NCBI RefSeq assembly: GCF_903181435.1
Contig: NZ_CAEUHO010000006.1
Span: 1-62,183 of the forward strand
Length of the DNA stretch: 62,183 nucleotides
Origin: Bacteroides acidifaciens
GTDB lineage: Bacteria; Bacteroidota; Bacteroidia; Bacteroidales; Bacteroidaceae
Direction of reading: 5' to 3'
Positions within the stretch are counted from its first letter, which is position 1. Each line of letters starts with the position of its first letter. The notes below the pieces were generated by a model. That model was not told where the DNA came from, searched no databases, and saw nothing but the letters and a program-made list of their open reading frames with translations. Positions 16,512-25,559 of the stretch are shown here, piece by piece. The position numbers were made by a program, and so were the translations under genes.

Positions 16512-17039
16512 ATTCAGATAAATTCGCAACATTTCGTTTGCTACTATTTTTGCAACTTTAAAATCGCAAATCGTAGAAAAATTAGGGTCTCTTTCAAAAT
16601 AAAATGTTTCCATTGTCATTTGAATATCTTGTTTTCCTCTCAGAAAAAAGTACTTATCCAAATGCGTACTTCCCGAACGGTAGTATTTATAGAAATCAAT
16701 GTTCTTATTGTAGAAATTCTCTAACTGATTCAGTTCATTGATGAAATAATTTTTCAGCACACAATCTTGTCCGTTGGGGCGCATCATTTCGATGTTATAC
16801 ACTTTCCTGTAATAGATTAGTTTACTAAAAAACTTGGGTTTTATTATCTTGAAAAAGAATATTTCATCCATTTCACTTTTGAACTTATAAAACGAAACTA
16901 TTTCTTTCAATTCCGAGAACCCCTGTTCCAACAGCAATATTATTTGAGGAATATCTTTAATCCTGTCATTTAAATCGAGTTCATGCATCCTGATTTGATG
17001 TTCTAATTTTTCTGCAATGTTTTTTATCTTATCTTTCAT
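16476..17039 (-). pseudogene. rteC: RteC-family protein, 3' end cut by the IS
   Basis: An RteC-domain protein, 187 codons. Family signatures: EIFFFKIIKPKFFSKLIYY, RKVYNIE, GSTHLDKYFFLRG and ICDFKVAKIVANEMLRIYL. In CTnDOT, RteC activates excision genes as the last step of the tetracycline cascade. The frame runs into the right end of IS copy 1: the last 11 residues (PKIRNYHPIHD) and the stop are IS sequence, so the native C-terminus is missing. It may belong to the outer-membrane gene neighbourhood captured by the transposon rather than to the tetQ fragment. Confidence 0.8.
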
Positions 17040-17095
17040 TTTTATTGATTTTGAGTAAAAAAAAGGATGATATCGTCAGTTGACGACACACAAAG

Positions 17096-17130
17096 GCGTT
17101 CACTGAATTCCGATAGGATTCAGTGAACGC
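17096..17130 (-). terminator. Hairpin between receptor gene and rteC
   Basis: GCGTTCACTGAAT (17096-17108) pairs perfectly with ATTCAGTGAACGC (17118-17130). It follows the stop of the leftward receptor gene and is probably its terminator, though followed by no long T-run in that direction. Confidence 0.6.
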
Positions 17131-17217
17131 GAAGCAACAACATGTCGCTGAAAGATAATTAGTGATAGATTTGCCAGAAATACATAATACAGAATTTGTT
17201 GAAATCAACACCTAATC

Positions 17218-19536
17218 TTACTTATAACTTCCTTTGATTCCGTAGTCGGTATCCTGATTATTCAGCGATTTAGTACCGACAAGATGAGTTTTTCCGAAAT
17301 TAAAATTCCAAGTGAGCGTGGCAACGAGAATTCGGGATGCATCGCTAAAACTTTCTCTTCGGAAAGGCGCTTGTGCATTTTTGTTTTCCATAATGGTTCG
17401 GGAAACATTCTTAAACGGATTGAACGCACCTATGCCAAAAGAAAAATTAGTCGCATTGTACCGGATAGCCAAGTAGTGATAATTACCATCCTTTATGACG
17501 GTTTCGCCGTATAACCTTTCGTCAAAAGGCTGTAGCTGGCCTATCAGCATCCATTTCTTATACATTGCCAAAACATCTGCCCTGTAATAAAAATTAGAAT
17601 GGGTATGGGAATAGTTGTTCCCACGACTGTCAAAGTGGTTGAAGCCTCCTGTAACCGAAAATTGCAGGAAGTTTTTTATCATCCCTACTTTCAATGTTAT
17701 CTCCGCATTATACTTATTCCAATCTTTCATGTTTTCGGGCATTGTCAGGAACACATTTCCATGTTCTCTTTTCGATTCCATGATAGGATTGTGTTTGTAG
17801 TGATGATGCAGGCTTGCATTGAAAGCGAACAACCCTTTTCTGTTTTCGTAATATAAATTATTATTCAGATTCAGGTACGGTTGAAGCAACAGATTCCCTT
17901 TCTCGGCAAGATACGAGTCAAGACGGATTTCCGTGTCGGCCAACTCCATCAGGGTTGGATTCGTTTGACTCATCTCCGCATCATACCGGATAAAAGAATT
18001 ATCACTGAACCGATAGCCAACCATCGCTTTGGGTAAGAAATGGTAATAGCTTTTGGTAACAGATACATTGGAAAAATGCAGGCGATTCAGGCGAAGTCCC
18101 AAGCTATAGCTGAATTTGCCCTTACTATAAAACCACTCTGCAAAAACCGACGATTCCGCCTGATTCAAATCCGATTTGAATTCCTCGCCCTGATTAATTG
18201 TCTGCTCTGTAAACGACTGAATATGTTTTATCCCGAATTTCAAATTTCCATGGGCAAATCCTTTTTCGTATATGCCTTCGGCAATCAGTGAATATTTATC
18301 GGAAAACAGTTCCGAACGTTCGCTGAAAAGAGTATCAACATCGTTGTATTCGCAGTAATTCCGCGAAGATGCTGCGTTCGCATAACTCCCCACCACATTA
18401 GCATATATTTTCTGATTTTTGGGTAAACCATACTGGTAATACAAGTCGATGGTAGGAACATTAATTTTTTGCTGACTTCCGTCAAAAATCAACCCTTTGT
18501 CCGTGCCATTCTCTTTTAGAAAACTGTTGAAATCGTTGTGAGGCTGATTGCTCAGATTATATTTCAACTTGGCATTGAAAAAAGCCGAATCGCTCTGCTG
18601 ATAGTTGTATGTCAGCGAAAAATCATGCATTTGGTACGAATAATCACCTCCGGCACTGATTTCTTCCCTCAATATAGGGGATGAATTTTCAAACTGATAA
18701 CTACCTGTGCGATTTCTGTTATTCGTGTTGATGCGTTGAAACGCTGCGGTGTAGTTCAAAGCATATTCCGATTTTCCTTTGTTGAATTTGGCAAAGAAAA
18801 CATCGCCCCCTGCAAGGATATTCAGCGAGTTCATCAAATCCACACCAACAACACCGCCTTTATCATCCCTTACTACCACGTAGTTGATAACTTTGGAAGC
18901 ATGTCCGTATCGGATACCTGCATAATCCGAATATTCTATCCGCTTGATTTGGCGGGGTTGCAAGGTCTGAATTTCTTCCGGCGTGGTATTTACGCCGTTA
19001 ATCTGCAAAATGACTTTCCCGCCGTCGGATGATGAAATCGTATTCAGCATCGGATTGATGTTCAAGCCGGGAAGCATCATTGTATTCAGCAATTGCATTC
19101 CGTTGGCAGAATGGCTGATTTGCAATTTTGTCGGGAACACAATCCGTTGGTTAATCTTGTTTATTGTGGAAGAAGCAGAAATCACCACTTCCCCAAGTAA
19201 CAAAACATTTTCATTCAAATACACATCTATTTGTGCTGATTCCGTCAGATTCTGTATCAAAATCCGCTTTGTTTCAAATCCTAAACAGGATACTGACAGC
19301 ACATAATTATCTGTGGGAAGATTTTCAAATTCAAATCTTCCGATAGTGTCTGTCGTTGTTCCTTTCAAAAAGACTGAATCTTGTTTGAATAGAACGACAT
19401 TAGCAAACTCAACAGGTGTTTGCGTATTTTGTTGAAGTACTCTTCCTGAAACATGAGTCGATTGTCCGGACACACTTAGGCCGGAATACAGGAAAAATAC
19501 GATAAGATATAATAATCGAGCTTTATTAAAGTCCAT
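17218..19536 (-). CDS. TonB-receptor-like outer-membrane beta-barrel protein
   Basis: A 772-residue protein. Signal peptide (residues about 1-24, LLYLIVFFLYSGLSVSGQS), then a carboxypeptidase-regulatory-like domain (about 28-110, SGRVLQQNTQTPVEFANVVL), a plug-like part (about 115-225, ISASSTINKINQRIVFPTKL, VILQINGVNTTPEEIQTL) and a beta-barrel with alternating aromatic strands ending in WNFNFGKTHLVG. It resembles the OMP_b-brl_3 group rather than a full SusC protein, and no SusD partner is present. The substrate is unknown. It is the main cargo of the composite transposon and its GC content is higher than that of the plasmid backbone. Confidence 0.85.
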   Translation of the reverse strand: MDFNKARLLYLIVFFLYSGLSVSGQSTHVSGRVLQQNTQTPVEFANVVLFKQDSVFLKGTTTDTIGRFEFENLPTDNYVLSVSCLGFETKRILIQNLTESAQIDVYLNENVLLLGEVVISASSTINKINQRIVFPTKLQISHSANGMQLLNTMMLPGLNINPMLNTISSSDGGKVILQINGVNTTPEEIQTLQPRQIKRIEYSDYAGIRYGHASKVINYVVVRDDKGGVVGVDLMNSLNILAGGDVFFAKFNKGKSEYALNYTAAFQRINTNNRNRTGSYQFENSSPILREEISAGGDYSYQMHDFSLTYNYQQSDSAFFNAKLKYNLSNQPHNDFNSFLKENGTDKGLIFDGSQQKINVPTIDLYYQYGLPKNQKIYANVVGSYANAASSRNYCEYNDVDTLFSERSELFSDKYSLIAEGIYEKGFAHGNLKFGIKHIQSFTEQTINQGEEFKSDLNQAESSVFAEWFYSKGKFSYSLGLRLNRLHFSNVSVTKSYYHFLPKAMVGYRFSDNSFIRYDAEMSQTNPTLMELADTEIRLDSYLAEKGNLLLQPYLNLNNNLYYENRKGLFAFNASLHHHYKHNPIMESKREHGNVFLTMPENMKDWNKYNAEITLKVGMIKNFLQFSVTGGFNHFDSRGNNYSHTHSNFYYRADVLAMYKKWMLIGQLQPFDERLYGETVIKDGNYHYLAIRYNATNFSFGIGAFNPFKNVSRTIMENKNAQAPFRRESFSDASRILVATLTWNFNFGKTHLVGTKSLNNQDTDYGIKGSYK

Positions 19537-19741
19537 ACTTGTTTTCTTATAATGGGTTACGGATACAGATATAGCATCTGCATCATAAACCTCATGAATA
19601 AATTATAATAGAAATTTTCCCCTCAAAAAGAGTTGAAGGTGATAAGAAAACTGAGATTAGGATTCCCAGTATAGACTATGCACGGATTCTAAAAATACGT
19701 GCTATTGAACAACGAATGCTCGACATGATTTGTTTTTTGTT

Positions 19742-21338
19742 CCTTAATTCCGCAACACTATAATTTAACTTTATTTATAAGTTCCTGAGCAACAAAAAGT
19801 TGCTCAGGATTTTGCCATGTCAGAATTTTCACTTATCTTAGTGTTGCAAATCAAAACAAGCGTAAATCGTAACAAGACATGGCAAAGGTACAAATAAAAT
19901 CTGAAAAACTCACACCTTTTGGAGGAATTTTTTCAATCATGGAGCAATTTGACTCCATGCTTTCACCTATTATCGACCAGACACTTGGTCAGAGATGCAG
20001 CAGTATCATCGGATATCAGTACAGCGAAATTATTCGTTCTCTGATGAGCGTGTACTTCTGTGGCGGTTCATGCGTGGAAAATGTAACATCGCATCTGATG
20101 CGTCATCTCTCGTATCATCCGACCTTGCGCACATGCAGCTCTGATACCATCCTCAGAGCCATCAAGGAACTGACACAGGAAAACATCTCATATACTTCCG
20201 ATAAGGGCAAGACCTATGATTTCAATACGGCAGACAAGCTCAACGCCTTGCTTATAAAAGCCTTGGTTTCCACTGGTGAACTGAATGAGGTGGAAACCTA
20301 CGATGTTGATTTCGACCATCAGTTCCTTGAAACAGAGAAGTATGATGCAAAACCGACATACAAGAAGTTCCTCGGCTACAGACCTGGCGTATATGTCATC
20401 GGTGACATGATTGTCTATGTCGAGAACAGCGATGGCAACACAAATGTGCGCTTTTATCAGGCTGAGACCCACAAGAGATTCTTTGCCCTACTGGAAGCCA
20501 ACAGCATCCGTGTGAATCGCTTCAGAGCCGACTGTGGTTCGTGCTCGAAGGAAATTGTCAGTGAGATAGAGAAGCATTGCACGCACTTCTACATCCGCGC
20601 CAACAGATGCAGTTCGCTCTACGATGACTTGTTTTCACTGAGGGGATGGAAGACGGAGGAAATCAACGGCATCCAGTTTGAACTCAATTCCATTCTTGTT
20701 GAGAAATGGGAAGGCAAGTGCTATCGTCTTGTCATTCAGAGACAAAAGCGCATGGATGGAGAGCTTGACTTGTGGGAAGGTGAATACACCTACAGATGCA
20801 TTCTTACCAACGATTATGACTCATCAACAAGAGACATCGTCGAATTTTACAACAAGCGTGGGGGCAAAGAGCGTATATTCGATGATATGAACAACGGATT
20901 CGGCTGGAACAGGCTCCCCAAGTCATTCATGGCGGAGAATACTGTCTTTCTTCTGCTTACTGCATTGATACACAATTTCTACAAGACCATCATGAGCAGG
21001 CTTGACACCAAGGCTTTTGGGCTCAAGAAAACGAGTCGCATAAAGGCTTTTGTCTTCAGATTCATCTCCGTACCTGCCAAGTGGATCATGACTGCAAGGC
21101 AATACGTGCTGAATATCTACACAGAGAACCGAGCTTATGCAAAACCCTTCAAAACAGAATTCGGATAAGAATCCTTTCTTTCCGGTTTGAATCTGCGTAT
21201 TACCTCAAGTCGCATCGTGGGGTAAGGGGATGGTGGCTACATATTGATGTTGTGCTGTTGCTTTTTACTGAAAGCTGCTACTAACGACTCATAAATCTAC
21301 CCTTAATCGTGTATTGGATGATAGTTGCGGATTTTAGG
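19742..21338 (+). mobile_element. IS1380-family insertion sequence, copy 2
   Basis: 1597 bp, same ends and same pre-transposase hairpin (19784-19808) as copy 1. It has an intact ATG start and is the more likely source of active transposase. Confidence 0.9.
19879..21168 (+). CDS. IS1380-family transposase, copy 2 (intact)
   Basis: A 429-residue transposase starting ATG (MAKVQIKSEKL). It has the same DDE residues as copy 1: VDFDHQF, RADCGSC, NKRGGKERIFDDM. The last about 85 codons are nucleotide-identical to copy 1, while the earlier part carries dispersed changes such as SQN to ANS and RRNSGD to KRMDGE. The enzyme binds the terminal repeats and moves either single IS copies or the whole composite. 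Confidence 0.92.
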   Translation: MAKVQIKSEKLTPFGGIFSIMEQFDSMLSPIIDQTLGQRCSSIIGYQYSEIIRSLMSVYFCGGSCVENVTSHLMRHLSYHPTLRTCSSDTILRAIKELTQENISYTSDKGKTYDFNTADKLNALLIKALVSTGELNEVETYDVDFDHQFLETEKYDAKPTYKKFLGYRPGVYVIGDMIVYVENSDGNTNVRFYQAETHKRFFALLEANSIRVNRFRADCGSCSKEIVSEIEKHCTHFYIRANRCSSLYDDLFSLRGWKTEEINGIQFELNSILVEKWEGKCYRLVIQRQKRMDGELDLWEGEYTYRCILTNDYDSSTRDIVEFYNKRGGKERIFDDMNNGFGWNRLPKSFMAENTVFLLLTALIHNFYKTIMSRLDTKAFGLKKTSRIKAFVFRFISVPAKWIMTARQYVLNIYTENRAYAKPFKTEFG

Positions 21339-21364
21339 CATAAAAGAAACAGCAATCTTTTTTC

Positions 21365-21427
21365 TGGCCGTGAGGTCCGAGTTTTTCAAAAGATAACTCT
21401 TAAGAGCATCCATAAATGGATGCTCTT
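21365..21427 (+). ncRNA. Candidate small RNA 3' part, unit 1
   Basis: GGCC-GTGA-GGTC hairpin at about 21366-21377, then the perfect 12-bp stem AAGAGCATCCAT/ATGGATGCTCTT (21402-21427) with a T-rich tail. It matches the layout of unit 2. It could also be only a terminator for an older transcript cut by the transposon. Confidence 0.35.
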
Positions 21428-21561
21428 ATTATTTAATATGCATGTTCTAAAACAGAATAGGACAAAGTACAAACAATACAAATTATCCGTATATTTGAGC
21501 AAGACAATATAAAACTGTTTTGACTTGAACAGTTAAATGAAATAGCTCTAATGATGCAAGA

Positions 21562-21616
21562 TAACCGTGAGGTTAAAAGTGTCATGCAAGCCCTCAAATG
21601 AGGGCTTGTTTTATTT
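21562..21616 (+). ncRNA. Candidate small RNA 3' part, unit 2
   Basis: TAACC-GTGA-GGTTA hairpin (21562-21575), then the perfect stem CAAGCCCTCA/TGAGGGCTTG (21587-21608) followed by TTTTATTTTTT, a good intrinsic terminator. No gene lies before it, so the terminated transcript is presumably a short RNA. Confidence 0.4.
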
Positions 21617-22065
21617 TTTAATAATACCTATATTTGTGATGTAGGATAAAGACAGTATTCCTTTTAAACAATCCTTCTCGGGTGTGCTTGATATCCTATG
21701 CCCTCTTGATTATAATAGGGCTTTAGTTCTAAGTTCAGGCTCACGATATATCAAGAATCAGCTGTTAGGAATGAAACATGTCATAGAGGTCAAATAACAA
21801 TAATTGAAGTGATATTAAATAGTAAGATGAATATCTAAAAATCGACAGAAAAAGTATGACAAATAAAAAACATACGGAGAATAAAGACTGAAATAGAACA
21901 AATATTATAACAAATACAGTCTTAAAAGGAAAGATAATCAATAAATAAATTTGAATTCTAACGTAATATATTTACATTTGTGGAAAGGACTTAATGCCTT
22001 TAAATGCCAAAAGACTTCTTATGTCTGTGAAGATAAAAGATGTCTAAATACAATTTATAAGATGA

Positions 22066-22120
22066 AAAGAGAGGAACCTTTTAGTCTACGAAGACCGATA
22101 AGAAATTCCTCTCTTTTTAA
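22066..22120. terminator. Hairpin terminator with nested loop
   Basis: AAAGAGAGGAA (22066-22076) pairs with TTCCTCTCTTT (22106-22116), followed by T residues; GTCT-ACGA-AGAC forms a hairpin in the loop. It is downstream of the leftward lipoprotein gene and may work in both directions. Confidence 0.55.
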
Positions 22121-22206
22121 TTTAAGTACAAGAAAAAACTTTATAAAATTAGCGACCGTAATAAGGAACCATCCTTTTTTCTGTATGAATCTAAATGATA
22201 ACTATA

Positions 22207-22899
22207 TCATTTTACAATTTCAATATCTAACCCTTGAACATCCAATACTTTACTAAAGAAATCTTTTATCTGTGCTTCTGTTTGCAAATTTATAAGCATA
22301 GGATTTATTATAAAATTCGCATAAGATTGTACAATACTTTCGTTTTGAGGCATAAATAAAACCATACAGCAGAATTTATCAAAGCTATAAATAAACAAGC
22401 AGGGGGCTTTTAATTTATCATAGTGGAAAACATCATCACAAGAAAGTAAAGAGGTAGCCGCTAACTTAAGAGAACCAGAATAAGAATTTATCCTCATAGG
22501 TATGCTCTTATATATCCTTTCAGTAATATTATCATTGGTTATGCTATCACCCAGGAATGCACTTATGAAAGGACGTAGATCTTCAACCTTAAAGAGCGTA
22601 TAATTAGAATTAAGATCACAAGAAGATAAATTATCAATGACCTTTATAATTTCTGTATTGTTTGTAGAATAATTTATATATGTTGAATCTTTAGCTAAAA
22701 GGCATAAGTTCTGTATTATATCTAAACTCTTCTGAATAAGAAAATTAGCATTGACTTTTATATAAATAGCTGTAGGTCCGTCTGCACTGCCTATTATACC
22801 AATTGAATTAGCCTCACTATTCTTATAAGTTTTACAACTGATGAATGTAAATGAAAGCAGGAATAGCATAAGCTTTCCGATAAACCTTTTTGTTTTCAT
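22207..22899 (-). CDS. Lipoprotein with GIIGSADGPTAIYI motif
   Basis: A 230-residue predicted lipoprotein: signal peptide with lipobox FISC (about residues 18-21), then KTYKNSEANS. Residues about 33-47 read IGIIGSADGPTAIYI, a motif also found in beta subunits of sodium-pumping decarboxylases and, as a short N-terminal stretch, in some gut lipoproteins. The remainder is unfamiliar. It is probably anchored in the outer or inner membrane facing the periplasm or the surface. It is monocistronic, between the transposon and the umu-like operon. Confidence 0.65.
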   Translation of the reverse strand: MKTKRFIGKLMLFLLSFTFISCKTYKNSEANSIGIIGSADGPTAIYIKVNANFLIQKSLDIIQNLCLLAKDSTYINYSTNNTEIIKVIDNLSSCDLNSNYTLFKVEDLRPFISAFLGDSITNDNITERIYKSIPMRINSYSGSLKLAATSLLSCDDVFHYDKLKAPCLFIYSFDKFCCMVLFMPQNESIVQSYANFIINPMLINLQTEAQIKDFFSKVLDVQGLDIEIVK

Positions 22900-23089
22900 A
22901 ATACTTAAATTAATAGTTCTATATTAATTCAAATTTTCTGCACTTGATTATAATTCTAAGCAGCTAATATTACAAATATAGTGTTTATAAATGAAAATAG
23001 AAACACATGACAAATCTTTAGGCAATAAATAAGTAAGTTCTAATATTCAGCAATTTATAATATTAAACAGAGTGCATTGATTAAAAAGT

Positions 23090-24361
23090 TTACTTTACGA
23101 TAATGACATCATCAAGGTTGGTGGTGTACTGTTTGCTTATGTGTTCGCATTTGAGGTGCCACGACTTGTCTGTGGTACCCTGGACAGCTACCTTAATGGT
23201 ATTGTGGCCGTTCTTGCGGTTGATGGCATCTATGGCAGCGGCCAGACGTGACTGCTTCTCACGGTCAATGGTATCGAAAAGGTTTGTCTGGATGGCAGAA
23301 TCAGGAACTATGTTCCAGACAATGACACCGGCTTTCTTGTACTGGTAACCGCCCTCTTTGCGGAAATCCATGCGAAGTGCCCGGACTGCAGTGCTCACAA
23401 GTTCCTGAAGGTCGTTGGTCGGTACCTGCAGGTGGATAGTGCGGTTGATACAGTGCTGCGGAAGATCCAGACGGAAACGGCTGGTATAGGCGAAGACAGT
23501 TATTTCCGTGCAGCAGCTGTGCTGCATGCGGAGCTTGCGCACACATTCGGAAGAAAAGTTGGCTACAGCTTCCTCTAAGCTGGAGAGTTCGGACAGACCG
23601 GAGTCAGGGAAACTTCGGCTGGTACAGATACTCTTCTTCTGCGGCAGTTCCTCGACATCGATACAAGATTCACCGCGAAGCTCCTTCCAAGTACGTACAC
23701 CGGTTATTGTAAGCAATTTTCGCACAAAACTCTCGCTTTTCTGAGTGAAATCTAAGGCGGTATTTATACCGTAATAGCGAAGCTTATCCAAGCTCCGATG
23801 GCCGATCCCCCAAACATCGCCAATTTCGAAGCCTTGCAGAGCCTTGATACGCTTTTCCTCAGAATCAATCATGCATACACCCTGATATCCCTTGTATTTC
23901 TTTCCGTAGCGGCTTGCCACCTTCGCCAGAGTCTTTGTCGGTGCAATGCCCATTGTAACAGGGATGCCTGTACCCTTGCCGATGGTCTTTACAATCTTCC
24001 GGCCGTAGGAAACCAGCTTCTCCCCTTCTCCGAAACCGGAGAGATCCAGGAACGCTTCATCTATAGAATATTGTGTCAGTTCGGGTGTGAACTCGGACAG
24101 CAGCATCATTACCCGGCGGCTCATGTCACCATACAGATTGTAGTTGGAACTGAAAACAGCCACATTGTTTGCCTCCAAGATGTCACGGATCTGATAGAGA
24201 GGTGTACCCATCTTGATGCCCATCGCCTTAACTTCATTACTTCTGGCCACGACACAGCCGTCATTGTTCGAAAGGACAACGACAGGTTTGTCACGGAGCA
24301 GCGGATTGAACACGCGCTCGCATGAGCAGTAGAAGTTATTGCAATCAACAAGGGCTATCAT
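23090..24361 (-). CDS. umuC: UmuC-like Y-family DNA polymerase
   Basis: A 423-residue translesion polymerase. The palm motifs are intact: N-terminal [19 protein letters not shown] with metal-binding Asp6, and [11 protein letters not shown] (about residue 100) with the catalytic Asp-Glu pair. The helix-hairpin-helix region ([20 protein letters not shown]) and the little-finger domain follow. It overlaps umuD by 4 bp. With processed UmuD it should form a Pol V-like error-prone polymerase; plasmids often carry such genes for damage tolerance and mutability. Confidence 0.93.
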   Translation of the reverse strand: MIALVDCNNFYCSCERVFNPLLRDKPVVVLSNNDGCVVARSNEVKAMGIKMGTPLYQIRDILEANNVAVFSSNYNLYGDMSRRVMMLLSEFTPELTQYSIDEAFLDLSGFGEGEKLVSYGRKIVKTIGKGTGIPVTMGIAPTKTLAKVASRYGKKYKGYQGVCMIDSEEKRIKALQGFEIGDVWGIGHRSLDKLRYYGINTALDFTQKSESFVRKLLTITGVRTWKELRGESCIDVEELPQKKSICTSRSFPDSGLSELSSLEEAVANFSSECVRKLRMQHSCCTEITVFAYTSRFRLDLPQHCINRTIHLQVPTNDLQELVSTAVRALRMDFRKEGGYQYKKAGVIVWNIVPDSAIQTNLFDTIDREKQSRLAAAIDAINRKNGHNTIKVAVQGTTDKSWHLKCEHISKQYTTNLDDVIIVK

Positions 24362-24807
24362 CTGCCTTTTCTAAGCTGTCTTTTTATGTTGTAGGTAAGA
24401 ACTCCCCATATCAGGAAGTTGTTCTCTTCAGTAATCTTTATGGGTGAATATTCCTCGTTGGCCGGAACGAGCCAGATACATTTCTCATTATCGTCAAAGC
24501 GCACAGTCTTCAGCGTGAACTCTCCATCGATGAAAGCCACAACGATGTCACCGTCCTGAGGTTCCAGGGCCTTGTCTATGACCAGCAGGTCGCCGTCATC
24601 TATACCGCAGCCCTTCATGGAATCTCCGGAAGCACGGGCATAGAAGGTAGTAGCCGGATGGCGTATGAGTTCCCGGTTCAGGTCTATGCTGTCAGTCATG
24701 TAGTCCTGAGCCGGAGAAGGAAATCCAGCTCTCACACCCTGATCTGCAAACGGCAATGGCAGTTCGCTGCTCAGGTCGGCAGAGTACATGGTAAGTTTTA
24801 CGCTCAT
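24358..24807 (-). CDS. umuD: UmuD-like S24 autopeptidase
   Basis: A 149-residue LexA/UmuD-family protein. Cleavage site Ala27-Gly28 (GVRAGFPSP), nucleophile Ser63 ([12 protein letters not shown]) and general base Lys100 ([10 protein letters not shown]) correspond to the positions in E. coli UmuD. It has no N-terminal DNA-binding domain, so it is UmuD rather than LexA. It overlaps both the upstream gene (24804) and umuC by 4 bp, so all three are translationally coupled. Confidence 0.93.
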   Translation of the reverse strand: MSVKLTMYSADLSSELPLPFADQGVRAGFPSPAQDYMTDSIDLNRELIRHPATTFYARASGDSMKGCGIDDGDLLVIDKALEPQDGDIVVAFIDGEFTLKTVRFDDNEKCIWLVPANEEYSPIKITEENNFLIWGVLTYNIKRQLRKGR

Positions 24808-25088
24808 CCCAGTAATCCTTTCTCCAGCATTTCTTTACGAAGAAGTTCTTTCTCAACCTCAGTCATATCAGCCAGTTTTAATCTGTGGGGATTCTGTCTC
24901 TGATAAGCCTTAACATCTTCAATTACATTCTGGAAGTCATACAGAAACTCGCGAGAAGCGCCATGCCTTCTGTAGATTTCAATGGCTGCCTGCAGAACTT
25001 CTACCGTACAGGTATCGTCACCTTGAAATACAGTTGCCGGTATTTGATTTACGACGCATTTTCGTAATAAAGCAAGTTGATCTTTCAT
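24804..25088 (-). CDS. Hypothetical first gene of the umuDC-like operon
   Basis: A 94-residue protein, helical and charged ([34 protein letters not shown]). No known family. Four-base overlap with umuD points to a shared function or regulation. Palindrome copy 6 (25089-25113) directly abuts the start codon, and an iteron-like word lies at 25191-25212, so control of this operon may be tied to plasmid factors. Confidence 0.65.
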   Translation of the reverse strand: MKDQLALLRKCVVNQIPATVFQGDDTCTVEVLQAAIEIYRRHGASREFLYDFQNVIEDVKAYQRQNPHRLKLADMTEVEKELLRKEMLEKGLLG

Positions 25089-25113
25089 ATTTTGATTATG
25101 TTACAAATTCAAA
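25089..25113. repeat. Intergenic palindrome, copy 6, abutting the umu operon start
   Basis: TTTTGATTATG then CAAATTCAAAA. It lies immediately upstream of the ATG at 25088, where a bound protein would block transcription or translation of the operon. Confidence 0.75.
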
Positions 25114-25190
25114 AATAACATAGAATAATTTAGTTGTGTAATTTTATCCTAATCATACACCCTCTACAGATAGTTGTGATACAGATAAAT

Positions 25191-25212
25191 GGATAGTTGT
25201 GTAAAACCGTCC
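25191..25212 (-). promoter_or_regulatory. Isolated Rep-iteron-like site upstream of the umu operon
   Basis: Read leftward: GGGACGGTTTTACACAACTA, the same word as the iteron variant at 30540-30560. The nearby ATAGTTGTG at 25171 may be a second half. It is about 100 bp upstream of the 25088 start and 5 kb from the main iteron array. Confidence 0.6.
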
Positions 25213-25215
25213 CTA

Positions 25216-25503
25216 TTAAATATTTTTCAATTTACTTATAGAAGCAACAAACTCTTTGGCAGGTTTGAAAGCTGGTATATCATGTTCCGGCACAATTAAT
25301 GTAGTGTTTCTGGAAATATTGCGAGCGGTTTTCTCTGCCCTATGCTTCAGGATAAAGCTGCCGAAGCCTCTTAAAAAGACAGGTTCCTGATTTGCCAATG
25401 AAGATTTTACTTCAGACATGAATGCCTCTACTACTGTTAATGCTGTTGCGTAATCAATGCCAGTAGAATAAGATATTTGTTTAACCAATTCAGATTTTGT
25501 CAT
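25216..25503 (-). CDS. HU/IHF-family DNA-binding protein
   Basis: A 95-residue HU-family protein. Dimerisation part MTKSELVKQISYSTGIDYAT, turn GFGSFILKHRAEKTARN and the DNA arm NPxx-like region (RNTTLIVPEHDIPAFKPAKE) are all present. It bends DNA; on this plasmid it may help replication initiation or the relaxosome. A leftward -7 box TATCTTTG is at 25555-25548. Confidence 0.9.
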   Translation of the reverse strand: MTKSELVKQISYSTGIDYATALTVVEAFMSEVKSSLANQEPVFLRGFGSFILKHRAEKTARNISRNTTLIVPEHDIPAFKPAKEFVASISKLKNI

Positions 25504-25559
25504 ATAGCTATTTATAAAGGTTTATAATAAATGCATTAAAATGGGCACAAAGATAATAA

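Larger units (their letters stand above)
14914..21338. mobile_element. IS1380-type composite transposon, 6.4 kb
   Basis: Two directly repeated IS1380-family elements (14914-16511 and 19742-21338) bracket rteC' and an outer-membrane receptor gene. The outer ends are flanked by a 5-bp direct repeat CATAA (14909-14913 and 21339-21343), a typical IS1380 target duplication. The inner flanks (ATTCA after copy 1, TTGTT before copy 2) do not match. This shows that the whole unit transposed into the plasmid as one piece. Confidence 0.9.
21344..22206. other. Gene-poor stretch with small-RNA-like hairpins
   Basis: About 860 AT-rich bases right of the transposon. It contains three strong terminator-like hairpins (21402-21427, 21587-21608, 22066-22116). 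The first two are each preceded by a small GTGA-loop hairpin (21365-21378 and 21562-21575). No convincing protein gene is seen. Confidence 0.5.
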
